A stretch of DNA of 64,000 nt from Colwellia piezophila ATCC BAA-637 (GCF_000378625.1 NZ_KB905161.1:520742-584741), one strand, 5' to 3'; counted from the stretch's first letter, positions 54,332 through 63,763 are shown. Notes: a model not told the origin generated them from the letters alone. Numbers and translations are program-made.

Positions 54332-55666
54332 TTAGCTTAGCGGTAGGTGTACTTCTACTTGTAAGCCACCTTCAGGGTGGTTATTTAAGGTGATTTGGCC
54401 TTGATGACCATCACTTATTTCTCGACAAATACTTAAACCTATACCACTGCCATCGACTTTAGTTGAGTAGTAAGGCAAGAAGGCTTTGGTCAGCACTTGT
54501 ACTGGCATGCCGGGGCCGAAATCTCTCACGGTAATAGATAATGTACCCTGTTGACTTGTTATATGAACGACGCTGGCTTTTTCTGGACATGCTTGTTGGG
54601 CATTTTTAAGTAAGTTTATTAACAACTGTTCAATCTGGCTCTCATCCCCTGAAAACATCATCTCAGTATGCTGACAATGCAAAGTAAAGTGATACAATTC
54701 TTGTAATTGCTTTAAGGTTTTACTTAAATCAAACATCTGCTTTTTTGGCTTAGATAAACGCGCCAGTTGACTATAACTTTGAATAAATTCAGCCAGCTTA
54801 TTAATCCGTTTAGAAATAGTGCCAAACACTCGAATGAGCTGTGGCTGTTCTAAACGCTCTGCCAATATATTACCGCTATGACACATAGAGCTTATCGGTG
54901 CGATAGAGTTGTTTAATTCGTGATTAATAACCCGTATTACTTTCTTCCATGTTTGTAACTCTTGTTGATGCATGGCTTGTGTTAAGGGTTTAAGTAAAGT
55001 GAGTTGATGACGACTGCCATGTAATTTTAACTGGTGACGAGATAAGTGCCAGCTTTGCTCGGTTTTAGTTAGTGCTTTCACCAGTTCATCATTAACATTG
55101 TTATCATTTAGCAGTAACTGGATGATGGCATTATCTTTATCTTGATGTGGAATAAGCTCAGGTAGTTTTTCATTGAGCAGCGTTTGCCAAGACATGCCCA
55201 ACATGCTTTTCTGGTTGAAAAAAAACTCAGCGGCGCGATTAGCAAAAATAATGGTATCTCGGTGATTAACTAATACCGTTACCACATCTGAGGCATTAAC
55301 CACCTTATCGAGTAACAGCTCTCTTTGATAGATAGATTGCTTTTCTAGTCTCAGTTTATCGGTTACTTGATTGAACAGCGCTAACACTTCATGCTGACTT
55401 TTGTTTTTACCGCCCCCTTCATTCGCCGTGTTATCAGCCAGGCTAATTGAAAAGTCACCGTCTTGTAGGTTTCGTAAACCATGTGATAGGCTTTGTAATA
55501 TTTTATGATTTTGTCGGTGGCTTTTCTGATAAGAACGATAGCGCATAGCAGCTAATGTGATGCACAACACCGAGCTTATTGCGAATAACCAAGGCGAGCT
55601 AGGCATTAACAAAAAGAAGCTAATGATGAAGGTAATATTGATGAAGATTAATTGGATTATTAACAT
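54332..55666 (-). CDS. Sensor histidine kinase (NtrY/NtrB-like)
   Basis: This 444-residue kinase starts with two hydrophobic helices (residues about 3-42). A HAMP/PAS-like region follows (VVTVLVNHRDTIIFANRAAE). The phospho-acceptor is His249 in RVINHELNNSIAP. The ATP-binding boxes are LLINLLKNAQQA (N), VRDFGPGMP (G1) and GSGIGLSICREI (G2). It probably senses an envelope signal and controls the sigma-54 activator encoded 302 bp upstream. REPs lie between the two genes. Confidence 0.93.
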   Translation of the reverse strand: MLIIQLIFINITFIISFFLLMPSSPWLFAISSVLCITLAAMRYRSYQKSHRQNHKILQSLSHGLRNLQDGDFSISLADNTANEGGGKNKSQHEVLALFNQVTDKLRLEKQSIYQRELLLDKVVNASDVVTVLVNHRDTIIFANRAAEFFFNQKSMLGMSWQTLLNEKLPELIPHQDKDNAIIQLLLNDNNVNDELVKALTKTEQSWHLSRHQLKLHGSRHQLTLLKPLTQAMHQQELQTWKKVIRVINHELNNSIAPISSMCHSGNILAERLEQPQLIRVFGTISKRINKLAEFIQSYSQLARLSKPKKQMFDLSKTLKQLQELYHFTLHCQHTEMMFSGDESQIEQLLINLLKNAQQACPEKASVVHITSQQGTLSITVRDFGPGMPVQVLTKAFLPYYSTKVDGSGIGLSICREISDGHQGQITLNNHPEGGLQVEVHLPLS

Positions 55667-55736
55667 ATAGATTCAACTAAAAAAGAGAGTAAGAAAACAC
55701 CAAGAACATTACCATTAATTACGCACCTTTAAACAT

Positions 55737-55943
55737 GTGCGATTGAAATCCCGCCTACATACGCACCTTCAAACATGCACGATTAAAATCCCGCCTACAT
55801 ATCCCCCCGTAGGCGGGAACTTGTTCGCGCAAATATATAAAATCACACCCAACATTACGGGGGATCAAAAATATGCGATTGAAACCCCACCCAACCATAC
55901 GAGATTGAAACCCTAAGAGATGCGCGAATAAATTCCCGCCTAC
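55737..55943. repeat. REP cluster between histidine kinase and regulator genes
   Basis: REPs lie at 55737-55758 and 55777-55798 (minus), 55809-55830 (plus) and 55922-55943 (minus). The whole 302-bp gap is otherwise empty. The hairpins could affect expression of the kinase relative to the regulator. Confidence 0.88.
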
Positions 55944-55968
55944 AGCAAAGGGCTATACCATGACTTAA

Positions 55969-57285
55969 CTAACATAATGTTTCGACATCAATTTGATATT
56001 TTTCTATACGACGATATAACGCTTGTCGGCTTAAGCCTAACTCGGTGGCACTATGTTTAATAACGCCATGATGTTTGAGCAAGACCTTTTCTATGTGCGT
56101 TTTTTCATCAAACACTGAACTTGCTTTTATGGCTCCTAGCTGAAAATCATTCGGCGCTAGGATGCTATTGTTGGCAAAAACTAACGCGCGCTTACAGGCG
56201 TTTTCTAATTCACGCACATTTCCCGGCCAAGCATGATTTGTTAATGCATGCTTAGCTTCATCACCAAGTGAGTACTCACTACCAATAAAGTACTCTGCTA
56301 ACGGTACAATATCTGCCTGGCGCTTTGCTAGTTCAGGTAAATGCAACTCGATAACGTTTAAACGATAATAGAGATCTTGCCGAAAGCTGCCTTGTTGCAC
56401 CGCTAAAGTTAAATCTGCATTGGTGGCGCTCAGTACTCTGACATCTACTTTGATTGTTACGCTAGAGCCTAAGCGTTCAAACTCCCCGGTTTGCAACACT
56501 CTTAATAGCTTCATTTGCCCAGCTAAAGTTAAGTTGCCGATTTCATCTAAAAATAATGTGCCACCATCTGCCGCTTCAAATCGACCAATACGCGCTTGAT
56601 TCGCGCCAGTGAATGCGCCCTTCTCCGCACCAAAAAGCTCGGCTTCCATTAACTCATGCGGTAAAGCGCCCATATTCACTTTGATAAAGGCATTATTAAA
56701 ACGAGGCGATTGCTGATGGATATAATCCGCCAGTTTTTCTTTACCCGAGCCATTCGCGCCGGTAATTAATACATTGACGGTTGCACCGGCCACTTTACTT
56801 GCTTGCGCTATTAAGGCTTTCATTTCTTGGCTTTTATAAATGAAATCATCCGCAGTCTTATTTTTGTTTTCGCTACTCCTGCCTTTACCGGTATGACTTA
56901 TACTTGGCTGAGTCTTTTGACTGTATGTGGCGACTAAATCAAGCAGTTTTACATCATCCCAAGGCTTTTGTAGGTAATCGGTCGCGCCACCTTTAACCAA
57001 TGAAATAGCAGTCTCTAGTTGCGTCCATGCCGTCATTAAGATGATAGGCAAATCATTATTAATGGCTTTTAAGGCCTTAAATAGTGACTTGCCTTCTGTA
57101 CCTGAAGTAATGCCTTGAGCAAAATTCATATCTTGAATAACTAAATCAACACGTTGGTGAGATACCGCCATAAGTGCTTGTTTCTCATTTTCAGCGGTTA
57201 GTACCGTATAACCATGCAAGCTCAACAATAACTCGAGTGCTTCAAGAATATCGGGGTTATCATCAACAACTAGTATTTGTGGCAT
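55969..57285 (-). CDS. Sigma-54-dependent response regulator (NtrC family)
   Basis: This 438-residue regulator has a receiver domain with phospho-Asp D52 (DLVIQDMNFAQG). An AAA+ domain follows, with Walker A ITGANGSGKEKLA (176-183 core) and the sigma-54 contact loop GAFTGA at 223-228. A Fis-type helix-turn-helix ends it (ATELGLSRQALYRRIEKYQI). It is the right class of activator for the sigma-54 promoter in front of the adaptor gene (62309-62324), at the head of the transporter operon. The start MPQILVVDDNPD fits the family. Confidence 0.95.
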   Translation of the reverse strand: MPQILVVDDNPDILEALELLLSLHGYTVLTAENEKQALMAVSHQRVDLVIQDMNFAQGITSGTEGKSLFKALKAINNDLPIILMTAWTQLETAISLVKGGATDYLQKPWDDVKLLDLVATYSQKTQPSISHTGKGRSSENKNKTADDFIYKSQEMKALIAQASKVAGATVNVLITGANGSGKEKLADYIHQQSPRFNNAFIKVNMGALPHELMEAELFGAEKGAFTGANQARIGRFEAADGGTLFLDEIGNLTLAGQMKLLRVLQTGEFERLGSSVTIKVDVRVLSATNADLTLAVQQGSFRQDLYYRLNVIELHLPELAKRQADIVPLAEYFIGSEYSLGDEAKHALTNHAWPGNVRELENACKRALVFANNSILAPNDFQLGAIKASSVFDEKTHIEKVLLKHHGVIKHSATELGLSRQALYRRIEKYQIDVETLC

Positions 57286-57304
57286 TTTTTTCCTTTTGCA
57301 TTAA

Positions 57305-57591
57305 TTACGCACCTTCAAACTTGCGCGATTGAAATCCTAAGTGATGCGCGAACAAGTTCCCGCCTACGGAGAGCAATGCGCGATTGAAATCCCGCCTACA
57401 TTACGCACCTTCAAACCTGCGCGATTGAAATCCTAAGTGATGCGCGAACAAGTTCCCGCCTACATTACGAACCTTCAAACCTGCACGATTGAAATCCTAA
57501 GTGATGCGCGAACAAGTTCCCGCCTACGGAGAGCAATGCGCGATTAAAATCCCGCCTACATATGCCCCCGTAGGCGGGAATTTATTCGCGC
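57305..57591. repeat. REP array with repeated 63-bp units
   Basis: Minus REPs lie at 57346-57367, 57378-57399, 57442-57463, 57506-57527 and 57538-57559, and a plus REP at 57570-57591. A 63-bp unit (ACGCACCTTCAAAC, then a half-REP, CCTAAGTGATGCGCGAAC and a full REP end) occurs three times at about 57305, 57401 and 57465. The array lies between the permease and regulator genes, and no gene is supported in it. Confidence 0.9.
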
Positions 57592-57597
57592 TTTGGC

Positions 57598-58827
57598 CTA
57601 CACCGTTCTCGTGGCAATCACTGGCGGAATATTACTGGTCTGGACTGCAGGGATCCAAGTAGCTAGCGTGCCTGAAACAAAAATGACTGCACTTGCTAAT
57701 AAAAACAACATCATATCTGGTTTACTCAAGCTTATATACTGACTCAACAATATATTGAAGGCTAAAGCCACACCCAAACCTAATAGACAGCCAATGCTAT
57801 ATACCAACCAGTTTTCTGTTAGCACATACAAAAGAATGTCTTTTTTACGTGCGCCTAGTGCTCGCCTAATACCAATGTATTTCTTCTGGCGCGAGATATG
57901 AAACTGTGAATAAGCATAACTACTGATAGCGGTAACAAAGATCATTAAGCCACATAATAATAGAAATAAATCGGATAGGCCTTGGTCATCACGATAAAAG
58001 CCTTTTAAATGCTCTGCTAAGGTAAATACTTTAAATATATCACGTTCAGGTTGTACCGCTAAAATAGTATCACTGACTTGGCTACGCACCTTCGCCATTT
58101 GACCCGGTTCAACATTTAGCACGTAATAACGACCAACAAATATATACTTCATCATGGTGTTGATGAATAAGCCGTATTGTTTATCACGAGGTAGTGTTGG
58201 GTCGAGCATTATATCTTTGATAACGCCAATTATATGGCCGTTATTGGTTTCATGGCCAACAGCAGACTCCCCACCATAAAGTGCTTTTGCCAAAGACTCG
58301 GTAATAACGATATTGTTTTTTGCTTCACTGTCAAAATCAAGCTGGTCATTTTCATTTAAAAAGCGACCTTCTAGTATAGTAAAACCCATAGCTTCAGCTA
58401 AATGTTCTTCCGCAATAATGTACTTGACGTCTTTTAGGTATTTATCATTTTTTTCCTGATCTGGGTGATCAATATCATGGGTATTACTCAACATGCCTCG
58501 ACTTCTGATAGGTAATTGATTAGTGATAGAAACACTATTCACCCCAACTAATTGGTTTAATTTAGCTAAATCTTCATTAACAATTGAGCGAAAGTAGTCT
58601 AAATCGCGATAAGCCCCTGAGGTTGGGTGGGTAGAAACAAGTAATATATTTTCGTCATCTAACCCCGTTGGTTGTGATATTTTTTCGCGAGTATCTAAGG
58701 CTAATATAGCACTATTCACTAATAATCCGAGTGTGATAGCCAGTTGTAAAATCAACAATCCCGTAGTGAATTTTCGCAATAATAAGGACTTAATTAATCC
58801 CTTTACATTCAATCTAGTAAAATTCAT
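57598..58827 (-). CDS. MacB-type ABC transporter permease
   Basis: This 409-residue protein has an N-terminal helix (LLILQLAITLGLLVNSAILA), a long periplasmic MacB-PCD domain and three C-terminal helices forming an FtsX domain (LFLLLCGLMIFVTAISSYAY, with IGIRRALGARKKDIL). It is one of two paralogous permeases that should pair with the ATPase at 60137-60892. The FtsX motif GIRRALGA is typical. Its stop TAG lies beside REP-like sequence. The permease is 18 nt after its partner. Confidence 0.9.
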   Translation of the reverse strand: MNFTRLNVKGLIKSLLLRKFTTGLLILQLAITLGLLVNSAILALDTREKISQPTGLDDENILLVSTHPTSGAYRDLDYFRSIVNEDLAKLNQLVGVNSVSITNQLPIRSRGMLSNTHDIDHPDQEKNDKYLKDVKYIIAEEHLAEAMGFTILEGRFLNENDQLDFDSEAKNNIVITESLAKALYGGESAVGHETNNGHIIGVIKDIMLDPTLPRDKQYGLFINTMMKYIFVGRYYVLNVEPGQMAKVRSQVSDTILAVQPERDIFKVFTLAEHLKGFYRDDQGLSDLFLLLCGLMIFVTAISSYAYSQFHISRQKKYIGIRRALGARKKDILLYVLTENWLVYSIGCLLGLGVALAFNILLSQYISLSKPDMMLFLLASAVIFVSGTLATWIPAVQTSNIPPVIATRTV

Positions 58828-58845
58828 GAGTTTTCCTTATTTAGA

Positions 58846-60144
58846 TTATTTTAGCTCAGCTGAGATGGTGTAACGATTCGCACGGTATAACGGATATAAG
58901 GCGCTGGCAATCGCAGTGACTAACGCTAATGCCATGCCTAACATGAGTAATTTAGGATCCAGCACCGCTAAGTTTTCTAGATCAGGCAAAAATTTTATTG
59001 ATAATTTTAGGAAAAACCAACTCAGTAATAAAGATAACAGCCCCGCAACAATACCTAACAAGGCACTTTCAGTAATGCCTTGCACCAACATATCTTTGTT
59101 ACTAGCTCCAATAGCTCGGCGTAAACCCACTTCAAATTTTGCTGAGTGAAAACGTGATAACAACAAACTGCTGGCATTGAAAACACATACACAAAGAAAT
59201 AATACTGACGCAAAAGTGAAAGCTAACACATTTTGGTCAACAATATTTTGCTCTAACAACCAAGCATTCACATCACGTAATTCATTAAGAATAGCTAATG
59301 GATGTTCACCTGCGTCTTTTAAACTTTGGCTATAGTTATCCAGATAATATTGAAAAGCCTGTTGCTGTGCCGAGTTTTCTAACTCAACCCAAGCTTGTAG
59401 ATAAAAGACGTTACGGTCACGGGTAAACTTAACTCCTTGGTAACTGACGGTCGAAGAACTACGGGCATGGATTGACCAACCTAAATCTATCGAGGTTTCT
59501 AATGGCGCATAAATATCATCCGTTAAGTTAAAAGCGCGGCCTTCAGTAGCATGGTAAAATAAAGGACGTAAGTGCCATGGTTTAAGTACACCGACAATAG
59601 TTAATAATTCACCATCTAGCTCGAGTACTTTACCAACACTGTTTTCACCGGCAAAAATCTTTTGGTTTAATTCATTACCAATTACTACTTCCATACCCGA
59701 ACTTTTAGCAAAACCACTTCCGTAAGCAAAAGGCGCATTCGTTAATGCAAAAAAACCTGGGGTGGTAGCACGAACACTCGAATCAAAACGTTTCAAACTT
59801 GTTGATGCTGAATCTCGTGCATAAACACCTGAGGCATAAAAAACTGCGCTATTTTTAGGAATATCAGAAGACGATATTTTCATCGCTTCCCGGTAACGCA
59901 AAATATGAAACGGCTCAGCTTGGGGCTGATCATTAGGCCAAGTGTTCATACTGACATGAAAAAGTTGACCGCTTTTTTCAGGGATAGGGTCACTTGTCAT
60001 TGAGTTCACCAAAGCCAAATTAGCACATAATAAACCGACACCAATAGATAAGGTTAAAATCACCAAAAAATATAATGACGGTGCTTGTTTAAAGCTCTTC
60101 AGTGCTAAAGACAAGTTATAAGCAAACATGCTATTGCTACGCAT
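58846..60144 (-). CDS. MacB-type ABC transporter permease
   Basis: This 432-residue protein has the same layout as its neighbour: an N-terminal helix (LYFLVILTLSIGVGLLCANL), a periplasmic domain with VVIGNELNQKIFAGENSVGK, and three C-terminal helices including VGLRRAIGASNKDMLVQG and LLGIVAGLLSLLLSW. The two permeases probably form a heterodimer. It overlaps the ATPase gene by 8 nt. This pairing with a membrane adaptor suggests an exporter of an envelope-related molecule or peptide. Confidence 0.9.
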   Translation of the reverse strand: MRSNSMFAYNLSLALKSFKQAPSLYFLVILTLSIGVGLLCANLALVNSMTSDPIPEKSGQLFHVSMNTWPNDQPQAEPFHILRYREAMKISSSDIPKNSAVFYASGVYARDSASTSLKRFDSSVRATTPGFFALTNAPFAYGSGFAKSSGMEVVIGNELNQKIFAGENSVGKVLELDGELLTIVGVLKPWHLRPLFYHATEGRAFNLTDDIYAPLETSIDLGWSIHARSSSTVSYQGVKFTRDRNVFYLQAWVELENSAQQQAFQYYLDNYSQSLKDAGEHPLAILNELRDVNAWLLEQNIVDQNVLAFTFASVLFLCVCVFNASSLLLSRFHSAKFEVGLRRAIGASNKDMLVQGITESALLGIVAGLLSLLLSWFFLKLSIKFLPDLENLAVLDPKLLMLGMALALVTAIASALYPLYRANRYTISAELK

Positions 60145-60892
60145 CAGCCATCTCCTCTTCTACAGCTGCACTTATCGAAACACTTTTACCGGTATTTCCT
60201 GCCGTTCTATCTAGGGGGGCGTAAATTTTAAAGTCAGCAAGTTGGCCATCTATCACTTGCACATTACGACTTACTTCGCGTGCTTGGTCGGGATCATGGG
60301 TAACCATAATGATGGTAGCGCCGTCTTTGTTAAGGTCATGTAATATTTCCATCACTTGGCGCGCCATTAATGAATCAAGGTTACCTGTTGGCTCATCGGC
60401 GAGTAATATTTTAGGCTCTCCTGCTAGTGCTCTAGCAATGGCAACACGTTGTTGCTGTCCGCCTGAAAGCTGGCTAGGTAGGTACTTAAGCCGTGAAGCT
60501 AAACCAACTTTTTCTAACGCCTCTTCAACACGGCGCTTTCTTTCTCTGGCGCTAAAACCACGGTAACGCAGCGGCATATCAACGTTATCAAAAATACTGT
60601 AATCAGGGATAAGATTATAGTTTTGAAAGATAAAGCCGAGTTTTTCATTTCTTAATCTCGATAACTCATCATCTTTTAAACCTTGCACACTAACGCCATC
60701 TAATTCATATTGGCCACCATCAAAATGGTCTAATAAGCCGGCAACATTAAGAAATGTGGATTTACCTGAGCCCGATGGCCCCGTTACCGCAACAAACTCT
60801 CCAGCTTTTACATTTAACGAGAAGTCTCTAAGAGCATGTGTTTGAATAGTGTCGTTTTGATAAATTCTAGAGATATTGTTCATTTTTAGCAT
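60137..60892 (-). CDS. ABC transporter ATP-binding protein (MacB/LolD-like)
   Basis: This 251-residue ATPase has Walker A GPSGSGKST (38-46), the signature LSGGQQQR, Walker B ILLADEPTGNLD and the switch His in MVTHD. It belongs to the MacB/LolD/FtsE branch of ABC ATPases, which drive mechanotransmission rather than translocation through the membrane. It lies 108 nt after the adaptor gene and 8 nt into the permease gene. It should drive both adjacent permeases. Confidence 0.95.
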   Translation of the reverse strand: MLKMNNISRIYQNDTIQTHALRDFSLNVKAGEFVAVTGPSGSGKSTFLNVAGLLDHFDGGQYELDGVSVQGLKDDELSRLRNEKLGFIFQNYNLIPDYSIFDNVDMPLRYRGFSARERKRRVEEALEKVGLASRLKYLPSQLSGGQQQRVAIARALAGEPKILLADEPTGNLDSLMARQVMEILHDLNKDGATIIMVTHDPDQAREVSRNVQVIDGQLADFKIYAPLDRTAGNTGKSVSISAAVEEEMADA

Positions 60893-61000
60893 GGTACTTT
60901 CCTTTAGTATTAGGTACTAGCCGGTCAAATCATTCGATTTAGTTTACGTCGCTAGCCTTCGCTTATTTATTAAAATGGCTTGTTTAGCAGATGAGGTTAG

Positions 61001-62272
61001 TTAATCTGCTAAGTAAATTTTTTCTGCTTTATTAAAGTTCTCATAACCTGACGTTATGACTTGTTGGCCCGCTTCGATACCGGAAATAATTTCGATATAA
61101 TCAACGCTAATAGCACCGGTTTGAATGGCTGTTTTATCGGCATAATTATCGTCAGCAAGTTTGAAGATATAATTGCCTCCAAAAGAGCCGATAAAAGCGC
61201 CGCGTTTAACCATAAGTACATTTTCTTTCTTTTCAAATTCGATACGGGCATTGATGCGTTGGTTCTGTCTTAACTGAATTTTCGGTGAGTTGGTTATTTT
61301 CGCTCTTACCTTCACTTGGTTAGCTTTAACCTCAGGAGAGATAGCAATAATTTCGCCTCGCACTGAGACTCCTGAGATTGTCATCGCCACTTCTAAGCCA
61401 ATGCCTAAGTCATCCGCGTAGAATTCAGGAACACTTAGCTCGGCTTCATACTCAGATAAATCAACAATGGTCATAATGGCAGTGTTTGCCGCGATAGTAT
61501 TACGCTGTGCAACTAACCAATTACCCACCACACCGCCTACCGGCGCTTTAATTTCTAGTGCGTTTTGACGACGTGATAATTCATCTAAGATCAGTTTTTC
61601 TTTTTGCACGAGGAAGTCTCTGTGCTGCTTCTCAAACTGTAAGCGCTCTTTGGCAAATGATACTCTTTTTTTAGCATGTTCGAATAAGCGGGTAGCATCG
61701 GCTACGGCATCCTGGCTTTTTAACCAATCGACTTCGCTGATAATTTGCTTACCGTAAGATATTTCTGCCCGTTGAAACTCTCGTTTCGCTACATTAAGGC
61801 TTGATTGTGCGGCGTTCATATTACTTTCAAGGTCAAGTTGCGCTTCTTTGTCTGCTAATACACCACGATTAGCATTGATACTTAACTGCTCTAGCGTCGT
61901 TTGCTGCTGTTTCATTAATGCATCGAGCTCAGGACTATGCAGGCGCGCCACTATTTGATCTTTATTTACCGTTTCACCTGGCTTAGCTAATAAGGTGATT
62001 TTTCCTATCTCAGTGCTATAAAGTTGTGGTGCATTGGCGGCAACGGCTTTACCTGAAACCACTACATCTCTGATTAAATCGCCTCTAATCACGGTATCTA
62101 CTTTAATACTGTTTCGATCAACACTGGGGATAGAAGAATACCATTGGGATAGCGTAGGAAAAGTAACGTAAGACAACACACATAACAGCAAGACACTCAG
62201 AATTATCTTTTTGACGGCGATTTTTTTAGGGTTAGCTATCTCTTCATCCTGTCCGCTTGTTCCTTCAATCAT
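61001..62272 (-). CDS. HlyD/MacA-like periplasmic adaptor protein
   Basis: This 423-residue protein has one N-terminal membrane helix (KIILSVLLLCVLSYVTFPTL), a long coiled-coil hairpin (QQTTLEQLSINANRGVLADK onward) and barrel domains including ALEIKAPVGGVVGNWLVAQR. It is a membrane-fusion adaptor that should link the ABC permeases to an outer-membrane channel. No TolC gene is seen in the window. It is first in the operon, with a sigma-54 promoter at 62309-62324. Confidence 0.93.
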   Translation of the reverse strand: MIEGTSGQDEEIANPKKIAVKKIILSVLLLCVLSYVTFPTLSQWYSSIPSVDRNSIKVDTVIRGDLIRDVVVSGKAVAANAPQLYSTEIGKITLLAKPGETVNKDQIVARLHSPELDALMKQQQTTLEQLSINANRGVLADKEAQLDLESNMNAAQSSLNVAKREFQRAEISYGKQIISEVDWLKSQDAVADATRLFEHAKKRVSFAKERLQFEKQHRDFLVQKEKLILDELSRRQNALEIKAPVGGVVGNWLVAQRNTIAANTAIMTIVDLSEYEAELSVPEFYADDLGIGLEVAMTISGVSVRGEIIAISPEVKANQVKVRAKITNSPKIQLRQNQRINARIEFEKKENVLMVKRGAFIGSFGGNYIFKLADDNYADKTAIQTGAISVDYIEIISGIEAGQQVITSGYENFNKAEKIYLAD

Positions 62273-62308
62273 GTTTTTCTACTTAGTTATCTAATAATGA
62301 CCAAGTAT

Positions 62309-62324
62309 TGCAGGTTCGATGCCA
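62309..62324 (-). promoter_or_regulatory. Sigma-54 promoter of the adaptor-ABC operon
   Basis: On the minus strand the sequence TGGCATCGAACCTGCA has GG at -24 and GC at -12 separated by exactly 10 nt. It matches the consensus TGGCAY-RN4-TTGCW at all but two positions. The expected start is about 26 nt before the adaptor ATG. It precedes the only operon in the window with an NtrC-type activator. Confidence 0.85.
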
Positions 62325-62383
62325 AAAAATTTACATATGTAACTAACTGTAATTAAAGGGATAGTTATTTCATAGAAATAGTT

Positions 62384-62451
62384 GAGTGTCCGATCGGACA
62401 CTCAGTATGTCCGTCAGTGTCCGTTAGATAACATACGGACACTGACGGACA
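62384..62451. promoter_or_regulatory. Palindromic activator-binding (UAS) region
   Basis: GAGTGTCCGATCGGACACTC at 62384-62403 is a perfect 20-nt palindrome. Two 17-nt arms (TGTCCGTCAGTGTCCGT at 62408-62424 and its complement at 62435-62451) are perfectly inverted around 10 nt. In total six TGTCCG half-sites lie 60-130 nt upstream of the sigma-54 -24 element, the usual place for an NtrC-type activator. Confidence 0.85.
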
Positions 62452-62562
62452 GAGTTAAATAGGTGGCTAGTCTTAAGCCTGGAGTGACATAACGATGGGT
62501 ATTTCAAGATTGGCTAACAACAAAGCTTAGCTAAAGGGTGTAAAGGGCTAAAGGCGTAGGGG

Positions 62563-63384
62563 TTACCAATTTTGTCTTTTAACAAACTCTCTGGTTTTTT
62601 CATCTTGATGAAGTTGGTTATAGGTTTTAATTTTTTGGTTCTTACCCAATAAAATTTTAACTTGATAATAGGACTCTCTGAGCAAAGCAAAACCTGGTTT
62701 GCTCCACCAACTTTTATTATAGAGTTTCTTCGTGGCGGCTACAGCATCGGGGGATTGTTGGCAAATGGCTTGTGCGAGTTGTAAGGCTTTTTCAGCAGGG
62801 TCTTCATCAACATGTGTCACTAAGCCATAGTTAAGCGCTTGTTCGCCATTAATAATGGCTCCTGTCATAGCGAGTTCCTTAGCAATATCTAACGATAACA
62901 ATTCCCTTAATGCCAAAGTTCCGCCCATATCAGGGATCAAGCCCCAACGAGACTCCATAATTGAAATTGAAGTATCAGGGGCAGCTATACGAAAATCCCC
63001 ACCCAAGGCTATTTGCAAACCTCCTCCCCAACAACGTCCGTGAATGACCATGATCACCGGAGCAGGTATTTTCCTCCAACCAACAGAAACATACTGAGCT
63101 AAATTAGCTTGCCAAGGTAACCACTTGAATAATAGCTGTAATGGCGCCTTGGCCGACTTCATCACCGATTTAATATCTAAGCCGGAACAAAAATCTTCAC
63201 CTATGCCCTCAACAATCACAGCCCTAATTGATCTATCAACTTTCAATTGCTTGATGGTTTGGCTAATAGCATAGAACATCTTAATATCAATGGCGTTATG
63301 CTTATCCGGCCTGTTAAGACTAACGTGAGCTATACCATTTTTTATTGTTAAGTTGACTCGATTATCAATAGTATCGTTTGGCAT
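62563..63384 (-). CDS. Enoyl-CoA hydratase/isomerase (crotonase) family protein
   Basis: This 273-residue crotonase has the oxyanion-hole segments SLNRPDKHNAIDIKMF and EDFCSGLDIKSVM, and the second loop ALGGDFRIAAPDTSISIMES followed by RWGLIPDMGG. The active-site Glu in the MESRWGL segment fits hydratase-type members. The C-terminal part QAICQQSPDAVAATKKLYNK is normal. It is probably a fatty-acid or other CoA-ester hydratase; the substrate cannot be told. The gene lies 112 nt beyond the UAS block on the same strand as the operon, so the UAS lies downstream of its stop. Confidence 0.88.
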   Translation of the reverse strand: MPNDTIDNRVNLTIKNGIAHVSLNRPDKHNAIDIKMFYAISQTIKQLKVDRSIRAVIVEGIGEDFCSGLDIKSVMKSAKAPLQLLFKWLPWQANLAQYVSVGWRKIPAPVIMVIHGRCWGGGLQIALGGDFRIAAPDTSISIMESRWGLIPDMGGTLALRELLSLDIAKELAMTGAIINGEQALNYGLVTHVDEDPAEKALQLAQAICQQSPDAVAATKKLYNKSWWSKPGFALLRESYYQVKILLGKNQKIKTYNQLHQDEKTREFVKRQNW

Positions 63385-63441
63385 TCGATTTACTCAGTAA
63401 ATTAGTGGTATGACCACTAACGTAACGTATATTTTATGCTA

Positions 63442-63600
63442 ATACCAGTTTCATTAAGTTTGTGTTCTTGTTGTGCATAGAGAAAATAAATCAGGGCAAG
63501 GCGCTCGATTGAGCAATAGCTGGCTATTGGGTTTGAGAGCAACGCTGACATGGAGTACTTTAACCAGCACAAGTGAGCAATAATTTAATGAAATTGGTAT
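63442..63600 (-). mobile_element. 159-bp MITE, copy 2
   Basis: The ends ATACCAGTTTCATTAA and, read inward from the right, ATACCAATTTCATTAA are a 16-bp inverted repeat with one mismatch. It is the inverted equivalent of copy 1 at 53457-53615, same length, with many single-base differences. It lies 57 nt upstream of the crotonase start, so any promoter there would be beside or inside it. Confidence 0.9.
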
Positions 63601-63636
63601 AAGTCGATTGGAATATTTAAGGCATGACTTTGATCT

Positions 63637-63733
63637 GTAAACGGGAATTTTTTCGCGCAGGTAGGCGGAAATTTGTCCGCCCATGTAGTAGGCAGTAATT
63701 TATTCGCACATGTAGGCGGGAATTTATTCGCGC
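63637..63733 (+). repeat. Four REP variants in tandem
   Basis: Related copies lie at about 63637-63658 (GTAA-headed), 63661-63681, 63688-63709 and 63712-63733. Stem bases vary (for example GGCGGAAATTTGTCCGCC). The last is a canonical plus-strand REP. Confidence 0.85.
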
Positions 63734-63763
63734 TTATTTGAAATAATTTCAAATCCCAAACAG

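Noticed and set aside
57305..57591. Possible CRISPR array
   Set aside because: Units are REPs with palindromic stems, irregular spacing and no unique spacers; no cas genes.
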